Notes: a model not told the origin generated them from the letters alone. Positions 9,505 through 19,420 are shown, numbered from the stretch's first letter. The stretch: 64,000 nt of DNA from CAZJOD01 sp964547525 (GCA_964547525.1 CAZJOD010000001.1:17452-81451), one strand, 5' to 3'. Numbers and translations: made by a program.

Positions 9505-10677
9505 TTATAAACTTTTTATCTTTTCATTTAAACGATAGATTTGTCCACGCTTTATGACCATTTCAATGTTTTCGGTACATAATAAATCTATATCCTCGGT
9601 CGGATCTTTACTTAAAATAACCAAATCGGCATATTTACCGGCTTCTACCGTTCCTACCGTTTTTAATATTCCTAAAGAATCCGCAGAATTACGTGTGCCT
9701 GCGACAATCGCTTCCATAGGTGATAAACCGCATTTTGTCAATTCCTTTAACTCAATTAAAATATCCCCCGGTCCTCCATCGGTACCGGCACCAATCTTAA
9801 TCCCCATCTTATGTGCTTTTTTAACCCCTTCACGATGAACCGGGTGTGCCAATTGCATTCTTTGCTTCATAAATAAAGGAAGGTTAGGTCTTTCCAAGGT
9901 TTTATCACTGGTTATAAATAGGGTAGGTATAAAATACAAGTCCTTTTTAAGTATGCCCTCAAGCGCTTCATCATCTATTAACGCACCATGAGTTATAATG
10001 TCACATGCCGATTTTATAGAATTATTAAGACCGGGCTGTGTATGAGCATGTACCGCTACCTTCTTATCCTTTGTATGGGCTTCACAAACAAGAGCAACCA
10101 GTTCTTCATATGTATAATCTTCCCAGCTAATTTCCCGATCTTCCCACATAAACCCTCCGGATGCAGCCGTTTTGATAAAATCCGCTCCGGCCATTATTGC
10201 TTCTCTTACAGCTTTTCGCACCTCCCACGGTCCGTCGGCAGAACGCCCACGAACATGACCTCCTGTAGCGTTAACCATCATTCCTACGACCAAAGACGCA
10301 CAACCGGTTATGTCTCCTCGATCAATAGCCTTTTTTAAATATACGTTTTCCGCACTACCCCCAACATTGGCAACAGTAGTGGTTCCGGCTTGTAAACATT
10401 TACGTAGCTTTGATATGGCTTTCAAGTTCTGATCAAGGTGCCCGTATGCGTCCAAATAAGCAGGCATCGAGGTTACATGCATGTGAACATCAATCAATCC
10501 GGGTATCATAAACTTACCTGTTGCATCAATCACTAAATAATCATCTGTAGTGTTACAATAATTATCAAAATCTATGGAACTTATCTTCTGACCGTCCGTT
10601 AAAACATTTACATTTTTTATAGGTTCACCACCTAAACCGTCAATCAAAGTTACATTAAAAAATTTTACCTTATTCAT
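9505..10677 (-). CDS. Metal-dependent amidohydrolase, imidazolonepropionase/prolidase-like
   Basis: The 390-residue protein is a composite-domain amidohydrolase. It has the small beta-sandwich formed by both ends (FFNVTLIDG at the start, GTVEAGKYADLVIL near the end) and a TIM barrel with PGLIDVHMHV (HxH), DFIKTAASGG (probable carboxylated Lys), VAVHAHT, ITHG and GAGTDGG. It resembles imidazolonepropionase-like peptidases and prolidases of COG1228, which hydrolyse amide or ring bonds in the cytoplasm. GGAGGG precedes the ATG. It is a single gene between the convergent TIR gene and the DeoR terminator. The substrate cannot be told from the sequence. Confidence 0.9.
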   Translation of the reverse strand: MNKVKFFNVTLIDGLGGEPIKNVNVLTDGQKISSIDFDNYCNTTDDYLVIDATGKFMIPGLIDVHMHVTSMPAYLDAYGHLDQNLKAISKLRKCLQAGTTTVANVGGSAENVYLKKAIDRGDITGCASLVVGMMVNATGGHVRGRSADGPWEVRKAVREAIMAGADFIKTAASGGFMWEDREISWEDYTYEELVALVCEAHTKDKKVAVHAHTQPGLNNSIKSACDIITHGALIDDEALEGILKKDLYFIPTLFITSDKTLERPNLPLFMKQRMQLAHPVHREGVKKAHKMGIKIGAGTDGGPGDILIELKELTKCGLSPMEAIVAGTRNSADSLGILKTVGTVEAGKYADLVILSKDPTEDIDLLCTENIEMVIKRGQIYRLNEKIKSL

Positions 10678-10756
10678 TTCTCCCTCCGTCTTTTAACCTT
10701 TCAATAACCTTTTTAAAAATTATTCTCTTAAAAAAGTAACATTATTAAAACATTAA

Positions 10757-10784
10757 TAAAAAGAAAAAGGCTTATACAAGCCTT
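10757..10784 (-). terminator. Intrinsic terminator overlapping the DeoR stop codon
   Basis: On the minus strand AAGGCTT (10784-10778) and AAGCCTT (10773-10767) form a hairpin followed by a T-rich tail. The TAA stop of the DeoR gene (10774-10772) lies in the loop and 3' arm, so the terminating ribosome would cover the hairpin. Confidence 0.75.
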
Positions 10785-11557
10785 ACTTCCACACCTTTTT
10801 GTCTTATATTATTTAATTCGATTTGACTTGCCTTTTCATTTGTTACTAAAATATCAATACTGTCAACACCACTTATAAGTGCGAAACCGGACCTACCTAT
10901 TTTTGAATAATCCGCGGTCACAACGGTTTTGTTAACTCTTGTCATCATCTGCCTGTTTACCTCTACTTCCTGATGATGGTAAGTGGTTATACCTTCCTCG
11001 GTATTGACTCCGTCAACCGATAAAATACATTTATCCGCTTTATACCGCTTTAATTGGTTGACCGCATCGTCTCCGTAAGTAAATTGGTATCTTGTATTAA
11101 AGTTTCCTCCCAGTAATATTACATATATATTATTAGAATTACCGGCTTCATTGGCTATGGTAATGGAATTTGTAACTACTGTAAGGTTTTTTATATGCTT
11201 TAGTTCCTGCATTATGAAAAAACAAGTCGTACCGGAATTGATCATAACAGTATCACCTTCGGTTATCATAGAAGCACATACAGCTGCAATATCTCTTTTC
11301 TCTTTTTCATTTGTCTTCATCCTGTCAATCAAAGACATACTGCTGTATGATTTATTTGTTCCGATTGCTCCGCCGTGAACTCTCTCTAACAGACCTTTGA
11401 CCTCCAATTCGGTTAAATCATTCCGAACCGTTACGTCAGATATACCGAATAGCTTGCTTAATTCGGTAACTTTTACTTTGCCTTCTGTATCGATAAGTTT
11501 AAGAATCATCTTTCTTCTATTGTCAATATCCAATTCTTCATTGTTTCGGTCAAGCAT
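10772..11557 (-). CDS. DeoR-family transcriptional regulator of sugar metabolism
   Basis: The protein has 261 residues from ATG 11557, preceded by GCGAGGT; the longer frame to 11692 would overlap the upstream gene and has no ribosome site. The N-terminus has the DeoR winged helix (RRKMILKLIDTEGKVKVTELSKLF in part, then SDVTVRNDLTELEVKGLLERVHGGA). The C-terminal half is the DeoRC sensor domain that binds a phosphorylated sugar (NSGTTCFFIMQEL, TNSITIA, GGNFN, DKCILSVDGV). It is the last gene of a three-gene operon with the oxidoreductase and aminotransferase, so it probably responds to their sugar intermediate and controls the operon. No operator was identified with confidence. Confidence 0.93.
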   Translation of the reverse strand: MLDRNNEELDIDNRRKMILKLIDTEGKVKVTELSKLFGISDVTVRNDLTELEVKGLLERVHGGAIGTNKSYSSMSLIDRMKTNEKEKRDIAAVCASMITEGDTVMINSGTTCFFIMQELKHIKNLTVVTNSITIANEAGNSNNIYVILLGGNFNTRYQFTYGDDAVNQLKRYKADKCILSVDGVNTEEGITTYHHQEVEVNRQMMTRVNKTVVTADYSKIGRSGFALISGVDSIDILVTNEKASQIELNNIRQKGVEVRLV

Positions 11558-11576
11558 AATAAATACCTCGCCTACA

Positions 11577-12710
11577 TTAATCCAGGATGACCCAAGCATT
11601 GTTAGAGTCGGATTCATATGCTTTTTCCATGACATATTGTATATATGCACCTTCTTTAAACGAAGGGCTCGCTTGTTTATTTTCATAAACACACGTTAGG
11701 AAATTATACAGACTGTGAACATGAGATCTGATCCATCCTACTGAAAATTTCGGGCCGGGAAATCCGTCGGCAGGTTTGTTATATCTTTGTACACATTCTA
11801 TTTTGGTAAAACCTTTAGTACCTCCTAATGGCACATCCGGCCGGGTATTATCATAGTATTCCAGCCAATTGGGTTCCATTAAATTAAATCTTAAGGCTCC
11901 TTTATCGCCGTGAATCTCAAATCTTAATTCGTCATTTGTACCTGTTGCGACTTTTGAAGCCTCAATGGTACCTGTTCCTCCGTTTCTCATTCTCAAAATC
12001 ATAAACGCCAAATCGTCCGCTTCTATATTCACCATGTTTCCAACTTTATCAGGTCTTTTCGAATATATAACTTCAGTCTTTGCAAATACACAAGAGTATT
12101 CACCCAACAAATAATAAATCAAATCCAGTATATGAGAACCCAAATCAAATAAAACACCGCCGCCACCAAATTTTTTATCCTGTTTCCATCCGATAGGCTT
12201 TTTCGGATCTACCGAACCCGAATGTAAATAACACGCTCTAAAAGACATTATTTTCCCAATAGAACCTTCTTCTATCAATTCTTTTGCTCTTAAAGTCGCC
12301 GGAAAAAACCTGTATTGCAGCGCCATTTGAGTAATAACATTGTGTTGTGCCAATACTTTCGTAATTTCTTTTGTTTCCTCATAACTCGTGGCCAAAGGTT
12401 TGTCACAATAAACATGCTTTCCGGATTTTATTGCTTTAAGTACTGACTCTTTATGATAAATATTGGGAGTACAAACATCCACTATATCGATATCTTTTTT
12501 ATTAAATATGTCATCCGGGTTATTTGTTGAAAATTCAAAATCCAAACTTTCCGCAGCTTTTTGTGCAACTTCGGGTACTGCGTCGCATACACCCGACAGT
12601 TTGATTTTATAGGGTAAATTCCCGTAATAAAGCGGAATGGTCTTATACCCGTAAGTATGGGTCTTACCCATAAATCCGAATCCTATAATACCTACTTTTA
12701 ATTCTTTCAT
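11577..12710 (-). CDS. Gfo/Idh/MocA-family oxidoreductase
   Basis: The 377-residue NAD(P)-dependent sugar dehydrogenase has the Rossmann motif GIIGFGFMGKTHTYGY at its start, the family signature CDKPLATSYEE (EKP-like catalytic Lys) near residue 97, and the C-terminal alpha/beta sheet with the GGGVLFDLGSHILDLIYYLLG catalytic-His region. Such enzymes oxidise or reduce ring hydroxyls of sugars, inositols or sugar acids. AGAGAGG precedes the start. It follows the aminotransferase by 46 bases and precedes the DeoR gene by 19, so it is the middle gene of one operon. Keto-sugar formation followed by transamination to an amino sugar, or the reverse, would be a coherent job but is inference. Confidence 0.92.
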   Translation of the reverse strand: MKELKVGIIGFGFMGKTHTYGYKTIPLYYGNLPYKIKLSGVCDAVPEVAQKAAESLDFEFSTNNPDDIFNKKDIDIVDVCTPNIYHKESVLKAIKSGKHVYCDKPLATSYEETKEITKVLAQHNVITQMALQYRFFPATLRAKELIEEGSIGKIMSFRACYLHSGSVDPKKPIGWKQDKKFGGGGVLFDLGSHILDLIYYLLGEYSCVFAKTEVIYSKRPDKVGNMVNIEADDLAFMILRMRNGGTGTIEASKVATGTNDELRFEIHGDKGALRFNLMEPNWLEYYDNTRPDVPLGGTKGFTKIECVQRYNKPADGFPGPKFSVGWIRSHVHSLYNFLTCVYENKQASPSFKEGAYIQYVMEKAYESDSNNAWVILD

Positions 12711-12756
12711 GTTTTCCTCTCTTTCGAATATTAACGATTTTTCCTGTTACCCGGTA

Positions 12757-14109
12757 TCAATAACCGAATTGTTTTTCCACTTCATATACCGCTTCTTCAA
12801 TTATATCGAGACCTTTTAATGCAAGATCATCTTCCATAATAACAGGAGGTGACAACCTTAATATATGTCCTGCAGGAACCCATGACAATCCTTTGGAAAA
12901 AGCCTTTTGATAAACAAGCTTACCGGCTTCATCAAATTGCTCCTTCGTATCTTTGTCCTTGACAAGCTCCATTGCAAGAAGACATCCTTTTCCTCTTACG
13001 TCACCGATTATTTTATGATCTTCCTTCATTTTTTTCATTCTATTTAGAAATACTTCCCCCAAATGTGCGGATTTTTCACATAAACTCTCTTCTTGTATTA
13101 CTTCGATGGAAGCTAACGCTGCGGCACATGCCATAGGATTGCCTCCGTAACTTGACGATGCCGAAATTTTTTCAATGGCATCTTTATACTTGTCACTTAC
13201 GCACATTGCAGTTACAGGAAATCCGTTTCCGAATCCTTTACCGATTGTAGTAATATCAGGTATGGTATTCCAATGCTCCATGGCAAACATTTTCCCCGTT
13301 CTGGCCATACAAGTTAAAACCTCATCAGCCAGTAACAGCGCTCCGTATTTATCGGCAATTTTTCTTAATTTAGGCATAAAATCATCCGGTGGAACCACCG
13401 AACCTCCCCAACCTTGGATCGGTTCCAATACAATTGCGGCCAACTGATTTGTCGTTTCATTTTTTATGATATTGTCTACATGGTCGGCACAAAAACAATT
13501 ACATTCGGGATGTTTCATTTTAAAGGGACATCTGTAACAGTTGGGTCTCGGAGCCAAGAAAAAGCCCGGTGCTCTCATACCTTGCGATTTATCAACAATG
13601 GCACAGCTTACGGCTCCCATAGTCTTACCGTGAAAATCCCTCCAAAACGACAAGAACTCAAATTTGCCGGTGGCGGCTCTGGCGCAACGAAGTCCTGCTT
13701 CAACCGCCGTTGTTCCGGAATCATATAGTTGTACACCGTTTAAATCCCCCGGAGTAATCTCAACAAGCTTTTCAAGCAAATTCATTTTTATCTCGGTAGT
13801 GAAGTCATGACAATTCATTAACTGATGTGCGTATCCGGCAATAGCTTCACTAATTTTCGGATGACAATGACCAAGTCCTGTGACATAAATACCGGATGAG
13901 AAATCAATAAAAGTGTTCCCGTCTACATCCGTAAGCGTACAACCCTTACCCGATTCGAATACCACAGGAAACAATGAAACCTGACTTGAATACCCCTTCA
14001 TATATTTGGACGCTCTTTGATGCAGTTCCCGTGATTTCGGGCCGGGTAATTCGGTACGTATTACCGGTAGAGTACTCGCATCCACTTTAGCCCAGTTTTT
14101 ATCATACAT
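12757..14109 (-). CDS. Class III PLP-dependent aminotransferase (4-aminobutyrate/acetylornithine type)
   Basis: The protein has about 451 residues. It has the class III features GLGHCHPKISEAI, DSGTTAVEAGLRCARAATG (cofactor phosphate), FHGKTMGAVS, LLADEVLTCMARTGK (DEV with the cofactor-ring Asp) and TIGKGFGNGFPV, with the PLP lysine near residue 291. A Cys-rich insertion (NCYRCPF, then CNCFC) follows the catalytic region, as in some branches of the family. AGGAGG suits ATG 14109 better than the ATG at 14115, which is only three bases away from it. First gene of the operon with the oxidoreductase and DeoR regulator, under a strong promoter. The amino acceptor may be a keto sugar or a semialdehyde. 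Confidence 0.92.
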   Translation of the reverse strand: MYDKNWAKVDASTLPVIRTELPGPKSRELHQRASKYMKGYSSQVSLFPVVFESGKGCTLTDVDGNTFIDFSSGIYVTGLGHCHPKISEAIAGYAHQLMNCHDFTTEIKMNLLEKLVEITPGDLNGVQLYDSGTTAVEAGLRCARAATGKFEFLSFWRDFHGKTMGAVSCAIVDKSQGMRAPGFFLAPRPNCYRCPFKMKHPECNCFCADHVDNIIKNETTNQLAAIVLEPIQGWGGSVVPPDDFMPKLRKIADKYGALLLADEVLTCMARTGKMFAMEHWNTIPDITTIGKGFGNGFPVTAMCVSDKYKDAIEKISASSSYGGNPMACAAALASIEVIQEESLCEKSAHLGEVFLNRMKKMKEDHKIIGDVRGKGCLLAMELVKDKDTKEQFDEAGKLVYQKAFSKGLSWVPAGHILRLSPPVIMEDDLALKGLDIIEEAVYEVEKQFGY

Positions 14110-14169
14110 TCGCATGCTCCTCCTAGATATATATTTATTTATATTCTTTTACGGTTTTATTATGATTAT

Positions 14170-14198
14170 ATTCTATATATCTTTCGTTTTAGTGTCAA
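14170..14198 (-). promoter_or_regulatory. Sigma-A promoter of the aminotransferase-oxidoreductase-DeoR operon
   Basis: On the minus strand TTGACA (14198-14193), a 17-base spacer and TAGAAT (14175-14170) precede the aminotransferase start by about 60 bases. The spacing is ideal and five of six -10 bases match consensus. Confidence 0.75.
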
Positions 14199-14296
14199 TA
14201 TTCTTTTATTACATATACAATTTATTCTATATACCCATACTATTCATAATAATTGACTGATCTTTCATATTAAACCGGCGGGCATACCATAAAGTT

Positions 14297-17200
14297 TTAA
14301 TAACTTATCGCTTCTTTTAAGTATTTAAGACCTGATACCGGATCATCCTTCATACACAAGTATCCAAGGCTTAAAAGACACTCTTTTAAGTCATGTTCAT
14401 AAACTTTAGAATAGGGATACTGTTCTAATAAATTGTAATATATTTTAACAGCCTTTTCATAATTCTTTTTAGCTTCCAAATCGTTTATATTTTCTAACAA
14501 TTTGCCTAATTTAAATGAATTTAATGCCACATCTCTTATATATTCGGAAATTTGCGGGTACCGTTCCGAAAGCACCGTCATATTAACTTGTGCCTTTTCA
14601 AAACATTCTTTTGCCATATAAAAATTTTCTTGAATATGATAGCATTCTCCAAGTAGTGTTAAAACGGTATTCTCATCTCTTATATATTCCGGATTTTCCG
14701 TATAAATTTCCGATAATTCCATAACTATTATCAATGCTTCATTGTAATTATACATAGCCAATTGTGTATCTTTTCTACGTTTACACATATCACCATACTT
14801 CATTAAACATACGGCAACCTCTCTTTTATATCTTGGTATATCAGGGGACTTATCGGCTAAATTTTTTCGTATTTTTAATGACTTGTTACGATACACCTTT
14901 TCTTCTTCGATTTGGTGTTTGCATTGTTTACAGTCGGCCATCCTATCAAAACTAACACTTAAATCTCTTTTATATTCAGCATTATCGGGATGCCTGTCGG
15001 CCATGGACTCACGAATATCCATAGCTTTTTTAAAAAACGTTTCGGCCGTTTCAACATCATTATTTTCAAAATGACACTCACCCAAGTTATCAAAACTTAT
15101 ACCCGTATCTCTTTTATATTCGAAATTATCAGGATATAAATCGGCAAGTAACTTTACCGTTTCCAATGAATCTTCATACAAAGCTAAAGCGGAATTTATA
15201 TCTTGTTGTAAAAAACACCAATCACCCATTCTATGTAAACTTACATTTAGAATATTTTTAAAATATATATTTTCCGAATATGCCACGGCTAATTCTCGAG
15301 CTATATTCAACGCTTCTTCAAACAACTCGCCCGTTGTGTTAAAATCATTTTGGCTTTGATACCAAAGACCTATTTTGTCCAAGCAGGTGCTGACATTCAT
15401 ACGATATTCAGGTATATCATAAAAAGTTAACGCTAAATCGTATATTGTTTCATATGCTTTTTTATAAAAATAACCCGCGGTTTTCTTGTTTTGCACACTA
15501 TCATACCAATCACCCAACAATAAATTATTTGTGGCCATCTCTTCTTTTACACATTTATTATTAAAATCCAATGTTCTGAGTTTATCATTTATTGTATGTA
15601 AAATGTGACCTATTGATTTTTGACTCACAGAATATTTAATCCGTTCCATCAACGGCTTATCTAAAACGTTACATATGATTATATAATGTTCTTCAGATAG
15701 TGTCGGTTCGGTTAAAAGCCCGTCCAACCAATTAAGCATATGCTCATCGTGCTCCGCTACATCTTTTTCCAACTCGGTTGCTATTACGTCAACGGAATCT
15801 GATAATAAAACATTATTCATATGACACTTTACAAGATAATCCGCCGCCTCCTTTTTCATATCTGCGTGATACATATGAAACATTACTTGTGATGATGCAA
15901 AAGTATCTATGGGTTCTTTGAATGACAAATCGGATACCAATTTTTTTAAAAAAACACCGGCCAATTGTTCATGTATACTTTTCTTTCTATCATCTGACAT
16001 TGTTTTTATTACAGCCAAACGGAAAAAATTATGAGTATAATCCCATTGTCCTTCATCTCCTAATTGTACCAGGTGCGCTCTTAGTAATCTTCTTGCATAA
16101 GCAAACTCTTCCGTAACCCAAATCGTACCGAAACTTTCAAAAACTCCTGCAAGGTCAGTTTCACGCAAACCGTATCCGCTTATAGCGATATACTCCATAA
16201 GACTACTTAACCAACCGCATTTAAATCTTTCAGAATATTTATTTATTAAAAATAAGAATAATTCTTCTATACCGTCAGGCATTAGGGAAAGATCGTTTAA
16301 TATCATCTGTGTAAGTTTTTCATCTTCACTTACATATTTTTTATAGTCCTCTTTATAAAGCATTGAGTAATCATCTTTATCTAACAATAACAGTGATTCT
16401 ATTATCATGGTCAGATATAACGGAACCGCATTATTGTGCAAACATTTTTGCACAATTTTATCAAGGATCTTATAATCCAATTCTTTATGATACCGCTTTG
16501 CAATTCCAACCGCTATGCTTTTTACTTGATCGCTTTGAAGACAATCGACTCGATAAAATTTCGCTCCTTTAGATTTGAGAGCTTCTGTCACATTCCCGTC
16601 CAAACCTGTTACCAATAAAGCACAATTACTAGGTAATAACGGTGGTAACCAGAGTAAGTGCCGCCAAACCTCGTTCATTTCACCTCTTTCAGGTGCATCT
16701 AAAAAAATAACAACCTTTTTTATTTTACATATGGCATTCAATAAGCCTTTAAAAGCAATAATATTGTCATCTAAAGATAACCGATCATACGTCCTTTTAT
16801 TATTTAGTAGTATATCATCCGGTTCTTTCTTTAAATGATCGGTTATACCTAATTCAAAGGCCAAGCTGTTATTCCATCTTTTTAATATATCTATTGTCCG
16901 GACACTACCTTGTGCAATTCCACAAGAATGTGCCAGTAAAAAAAGTTTTTCACCAAAACTAAAAAATTGTTTTGATAATTTATTATACAAATATGCAAAT
17001 ATAGAACTTTTGCCCGAACCGGTCGGTCCTACTACAACATTAATGTTATTGTCCGTATCATTATTCAACACTTGCCAGGTTAGTAAATCTAAGAGTTCTT
17101 CTCGTCCCTCAAAATTTCTGCTTCGATCATAAATAAAATCATCAAGAGTATCCGTGTATAAGTCATCCACGGTCATATCTTTGTATTCAGTCTCTTCTAA

Positions 17201-17950
17201 TTCCGATTTTAGTTCTTTTAGTATATCCTGACGAATCATTTCAGCAAGCTCACAAAGACCTGTCATTATATATCCGTATTCTTCGGTATATCTCCATGAC
17301 ACTTTGTACTCACGTATTCTGTCGTCCGGCACAACTTCGCATATCTTCTTTTTTAACGTAACCAACCGCTGATAAGACTTTGCAGCTTTTAAACCTTCAA
17401 TTTTAGCTTTCTCGGGATCACTCGTAATAATCCGGGAATACATGCTTTTCTTTTCGTCTGAATACTCGGACTGCAAACTGTAGGGTATGTTTTCGTAGTC
17501 CATATCTCTAAAATAGAAGAAGCTTCTTTGTTTTTGTTCGGTGTTTGCCAGAATACCGTATTCTATCTCTAGAGCGGTCACACTCATCTCATCCGGACAA
17601 CCGTCTATAATATAACCCTTTTCAGTGGCAACCGATGCAATCCTGTCATGTTCGGGGATATATCCGTAACGATCTCCTAACAGTACAATCATAAACGGTT
17701 TGCAACGATCAATCTCATCCAGACATACTTTTAAAACCCTATGTTCTTTCTTCTCATAGTCCGATAGAGATCCGGTTTCCACACCCCATCTAAGATCGAT
17801 TATTTCCAATTCCAATTTACTTTTACGCAATTCATCTTCAAGACGCTTAATTTGAGGGTGATCTCTCAACATATCTCTTTCGGCATGCATATCACGAAAT
17901 GTACTTGAAATAAAAACCGGTTGAGTATGACGATATTTATTCTTTGACAT
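14297..17950 (-). CDS. DUF4062-STAND NTPase-TPR protein, putative antiviral sensor
   Basis: The protein has 1217 residues. The N-terminus is a DUF4062 domain (PVFISSTFRDMHAERDML, residues about 11-28, then IIDLRWGVETG and LLGDRYGYIP), a TIR-like module also found in eukaryotic TEP1 and nephrocystin-3. A NACHT/AAA-type NTPase follows, with Walker A GPTGSGKSS at about residue 308 and Walker B VVIFLDAPERG at about 412. About eight TPR-like repeats of roughly 50 residues fill residues 800-1217, each with a Y(K/R/I)xD start and a leading GD or GE turn. Effector-STAND-TPR order is that of Avs-like antiviral proteins and other STAND switches. AAGGAG precedes the start; the SLH gene ends 51 bases upstream on the same strand. 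The antiviral role is inferred. Confidence 0.9.
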   Translation of the reverse strand: MSKNKYRHTQPVFISSTFRDMHAERDMLRDHPQIKRLEDELRKSKLELEIIDLRWGVETGSLSDYEKKEHRVLKVCLDEIDRCKPFMIVLLGDRYGYIPEHDRIASVATEKGYIIDGCPDEMSVTALEIEYGILANTEQKQRSFFYFRDMDYENIPYSLQSEYSDEKKSMYSRIITSDPEKAKIEGLKAAKSYQRLVTLKKKICEVVPDDRIREYKVSWRYTEEYGYIMTGLCELAEMIRQDILKELKSELEETEYKDMTVDDLYTDTLDDFIYDRSRNFEGREELLDLLTWQVLNNDTDNNINVVVGPTGSGKSSIFAYLYNKLSKQFFSFGEKLFLLAHSCGIAQGSVRTIDILKRWNNSLAFELGITDHLKKEPDDILLNNKRTYDRLSLDDNIIAFKGLLNAICKIKKVVIFLDAPERGEMNEVWRHLLWLPPLLPSNCALLVTGLDGNVTEALKSKGAKFYRVDCLQSDQVKSIAVGIAKRYHKELDYKILDKIVQKCLHNNAVPLYLTMIIESLLLLDKDDYSMLYKEDYKKYVSEDEKLTQMILNDLSLMPDGIEELFLFLINKYSERFKCGWLSSLMEYIAISGYGLRETDLAGVFESFGTIWVTEEFAYARRLLRAHLVQLGDEGQWDYTHNFFRLAVIKTMSDDRKKSIHEQLAGVFLKKLVSDLSFKEPIDTFASSQVMFHMYHADMKKEAADYLVKCHMNNVLLSDSVDVIATELEKDVAEHDEHMLNWLDGLLTEPTLSEEHYIIICNVLDKPLMERIKYSVSQKSIGHILHTINDKLRTLDFNNKCVKEEMATNNLLLGDWYDSVQNKKTAGYFYKKAYETIYDLALTFYDIPEYRMNVSTCLDKIGLWYQSQNDFNTTGELFEEALNIARELAVAYSENIYFKNILNVSLHRMGDWCFLQQDINSALALYEDSLETVKLLADLYPDNFEYKRDTGISFDNLGECHFENNDVETAETFFKKAMDIRESMADRHPDNAEYKRDLSVSFDRMADCKQCKHQIEEEKVYRNKSLKIRKNLADKSPDIPRYKREVAVCLMKYGDMCKRRKDTQLAMYNYNEALIIVMELSEIYTENPEYIRDENTVLTLLGECYHIQENFYMAKECFEKAQVNMTVLSERYPQISEYIRDVALNSFKLGKLLENINDLEAKKNYEKAVKIYYNLLEQYPYSKVYEHDLKECLLSLGYLCMKDDPVSGLKYLKEAISY

Positions 17951-18001
17951 ACAATTTTCTCCTTGCTATTAACTTAATCTTCAGTAAATTGCAAAACACC
18001 G

Positions 18002-19027
18002 TTATCTTTTAAACGGTACTTCATATCCCTTTTGTGAAATTACAAAATCATCAGATGTTCCGATTATAAATGCTTTAAAAAATGCGATTTGGCTTTTCAA
18101 TTCTTTTGTCATATTCTCATCCAATCTTTCTATAAATTCAAGAACTTCACCGGCTTTTATATTTTGTGTAATAATAAGTTGAATAAAAAACTTACCTTCG
18201 GACCGGTTATATATTATTTTATCATTAACATCAGTCAATATGAAATCATATTTTTGACCTGAGTCAAACCTTATTGTTATATCTTTATCAGTATTATTTT
18301 TTATGCTAATTTTCATTTCTATTAAACCGTCATTTTGTTCTATAGACGGCTCTACTGAAATTTGTTCATCGTTTTTAGATATCAAATCGATAAACTTATC
18401 GAATATAAATAATGCTTCAGCTCTTGTACTAAAAGTTTTAGGAGAAAATTTTCCGTTTATTCCCTTAATTAATCCCATTTCATAAGCTCTACCGACATCA
18501 TCTCTGACAAGCGGGTCTATTTCCAATTCATCCGAGAACATACTTAAATCATAAATTTTTTTATCAGGCTTATATCCTGTTTTGTAAAAATATGATCTTA
18601 AAAAATACATGACCATCTCTTCACGTGTCACATATTCCGACGGCCTGAAACTTCCGTTACCGTCCACAATTCCGGTAGTTACAAGATCAATTAATTCACC
18701 GGAGAACCAGTAATCGTTTTTGACATCATCAAAATTTTTTGTTATGTCAGGTGCGGCAAAATAATATATTCTAATATCTAAAACTCTGTGAAGCAGTACT
18801 GCAAACTGCGCACGAGTCATTAATGTATCAGGAGAAAACTTTCCTCCTCCAATACCTTTTAAAAGCCCCATATCAGTCATTTTTTCAATTAAGCTTTCAG
18901 CCCGGTGCCCGGCAATATCATTATAGTAAGGTTTTTGCTCCGACAAACCTACTTGTGCGAATACCGGTGTCACCACCTGTAAAATAGATAGTATAATAAC
19001 TGTAATCGTTGTTATATACCGTTTCAT
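18002..19027 (-). CDS. Exported SLH-domain protein with C-terminal BsuPI-like domain
   Basis: The protein has 341 residues from ATG 19027 (GGAGG six bases before; the TTG at 19039 is not needed). A signal peptide (MKRYITTITVIILSILQ, cleavage after VFA) is followed by three S-layer homology repeats (GGGKFSPDTLMTRAQFAVLL, GSFRPSEYVTREEMVMYFL and GKFSPKTFSTRAEALFIF), which anchor proteins to the cell wall. The C-terminal 100 residues (NNTDKDITIRFDSGQKYDF, then DKIIYNRSEGKFF) fit the BsuPI intracellular proteinase inhibitor fold. It is upstream of, and probably co-transcribed with, the STAND NTPase gene, an unusual pairing. A MITE copy starts only 24 bases upstream of its start codon. Confidence 0.9.
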   Translation of the reverse strand: MKRYITTITVIILSILQVVTPVFAQVGLSEQKPYYNDIAGHRAESLIEKMTDMGLLKGIGGGKFSPDTLMTRAQFAVLLHRVLDIRIYYFAAPDITKNFDDVKNDYWFSGELIDLVTTGIVDGNGSFRPSEYVTREEMVMYFLRSYFYKTGYKPDKKIYDLSMFSDELEIDPLVRDDVGRAYEMGLIKGINGKFSPKTFSTRAEALFIFDKFIDLISKNDEQISVEPSIEQNDGLIEMKISIKNNTDKDITIRFDSGQKYDFILTDVNDKIIYNRSEGKFFIQLIITQNIKAGEVLEFIERLDENMTKELKSQIAFFKAFIIGTSDDFVISQKGYEVPFKR

Positions 19028-19050
19028 AATAACCTCCAAATCTTTTACAT

Positions 19051-19262
19051 TATATTATGATTCTACTACAAAAACCCTGTTTTATTGCAATAAACGAGCG
19101 AACATTGAACCGAAGTTACAATTGGTGAAGGTGTTTTCAATCATAAAGCGGCATCGGTATAATTATACCTTATGCAGCGACATTGAAAATGCAAACCAAA
19201 CCATAATGATTTCAACGCCGGTTCACAAGTAAGTGAGTTATTGCAATGAAATCATATTATAT
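19051..19262. repeat. MITE-like element copy B (long form)
   Basis: It runs from TATATTATGATTCTACTACA to TTATTGCAATGAAATCATAT, which are inverted repeats of each other. Internal words AACGAGCGAACATTGAACCG, GGTGAAGG, AAAGCGGCATCGGTA and GTTCACAAGTAAGTGAG recur in other copies. It fills most of the leader of the SLH gene. Confidence 0.8.
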
Positions 19263-19420
19263 AGTTATTGACGTTTACAGTCTTGTACAGGTTCCGTTTA
19301 AATCCAAAAAAAAATAGATTATTATGGAAATTGTGTACCAAAATTTTGATTACAAAAAATATTACTATATTATGATAATACCATTAATCGTTAATATAAC
19401 AAATATAATCTATTATCCTA
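19263..19420. other. Intergenic stretch with no gene seen
   Basis: The stretch is AT-rich and has no open frame with a ribosome site. The promoter of the minus-strand SLH gene must lie here or inside the adjacent MITE copy, whose terminal TATAAT could serve as a -10 box, but no matching -35 box was found. Confidence 0.4.
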
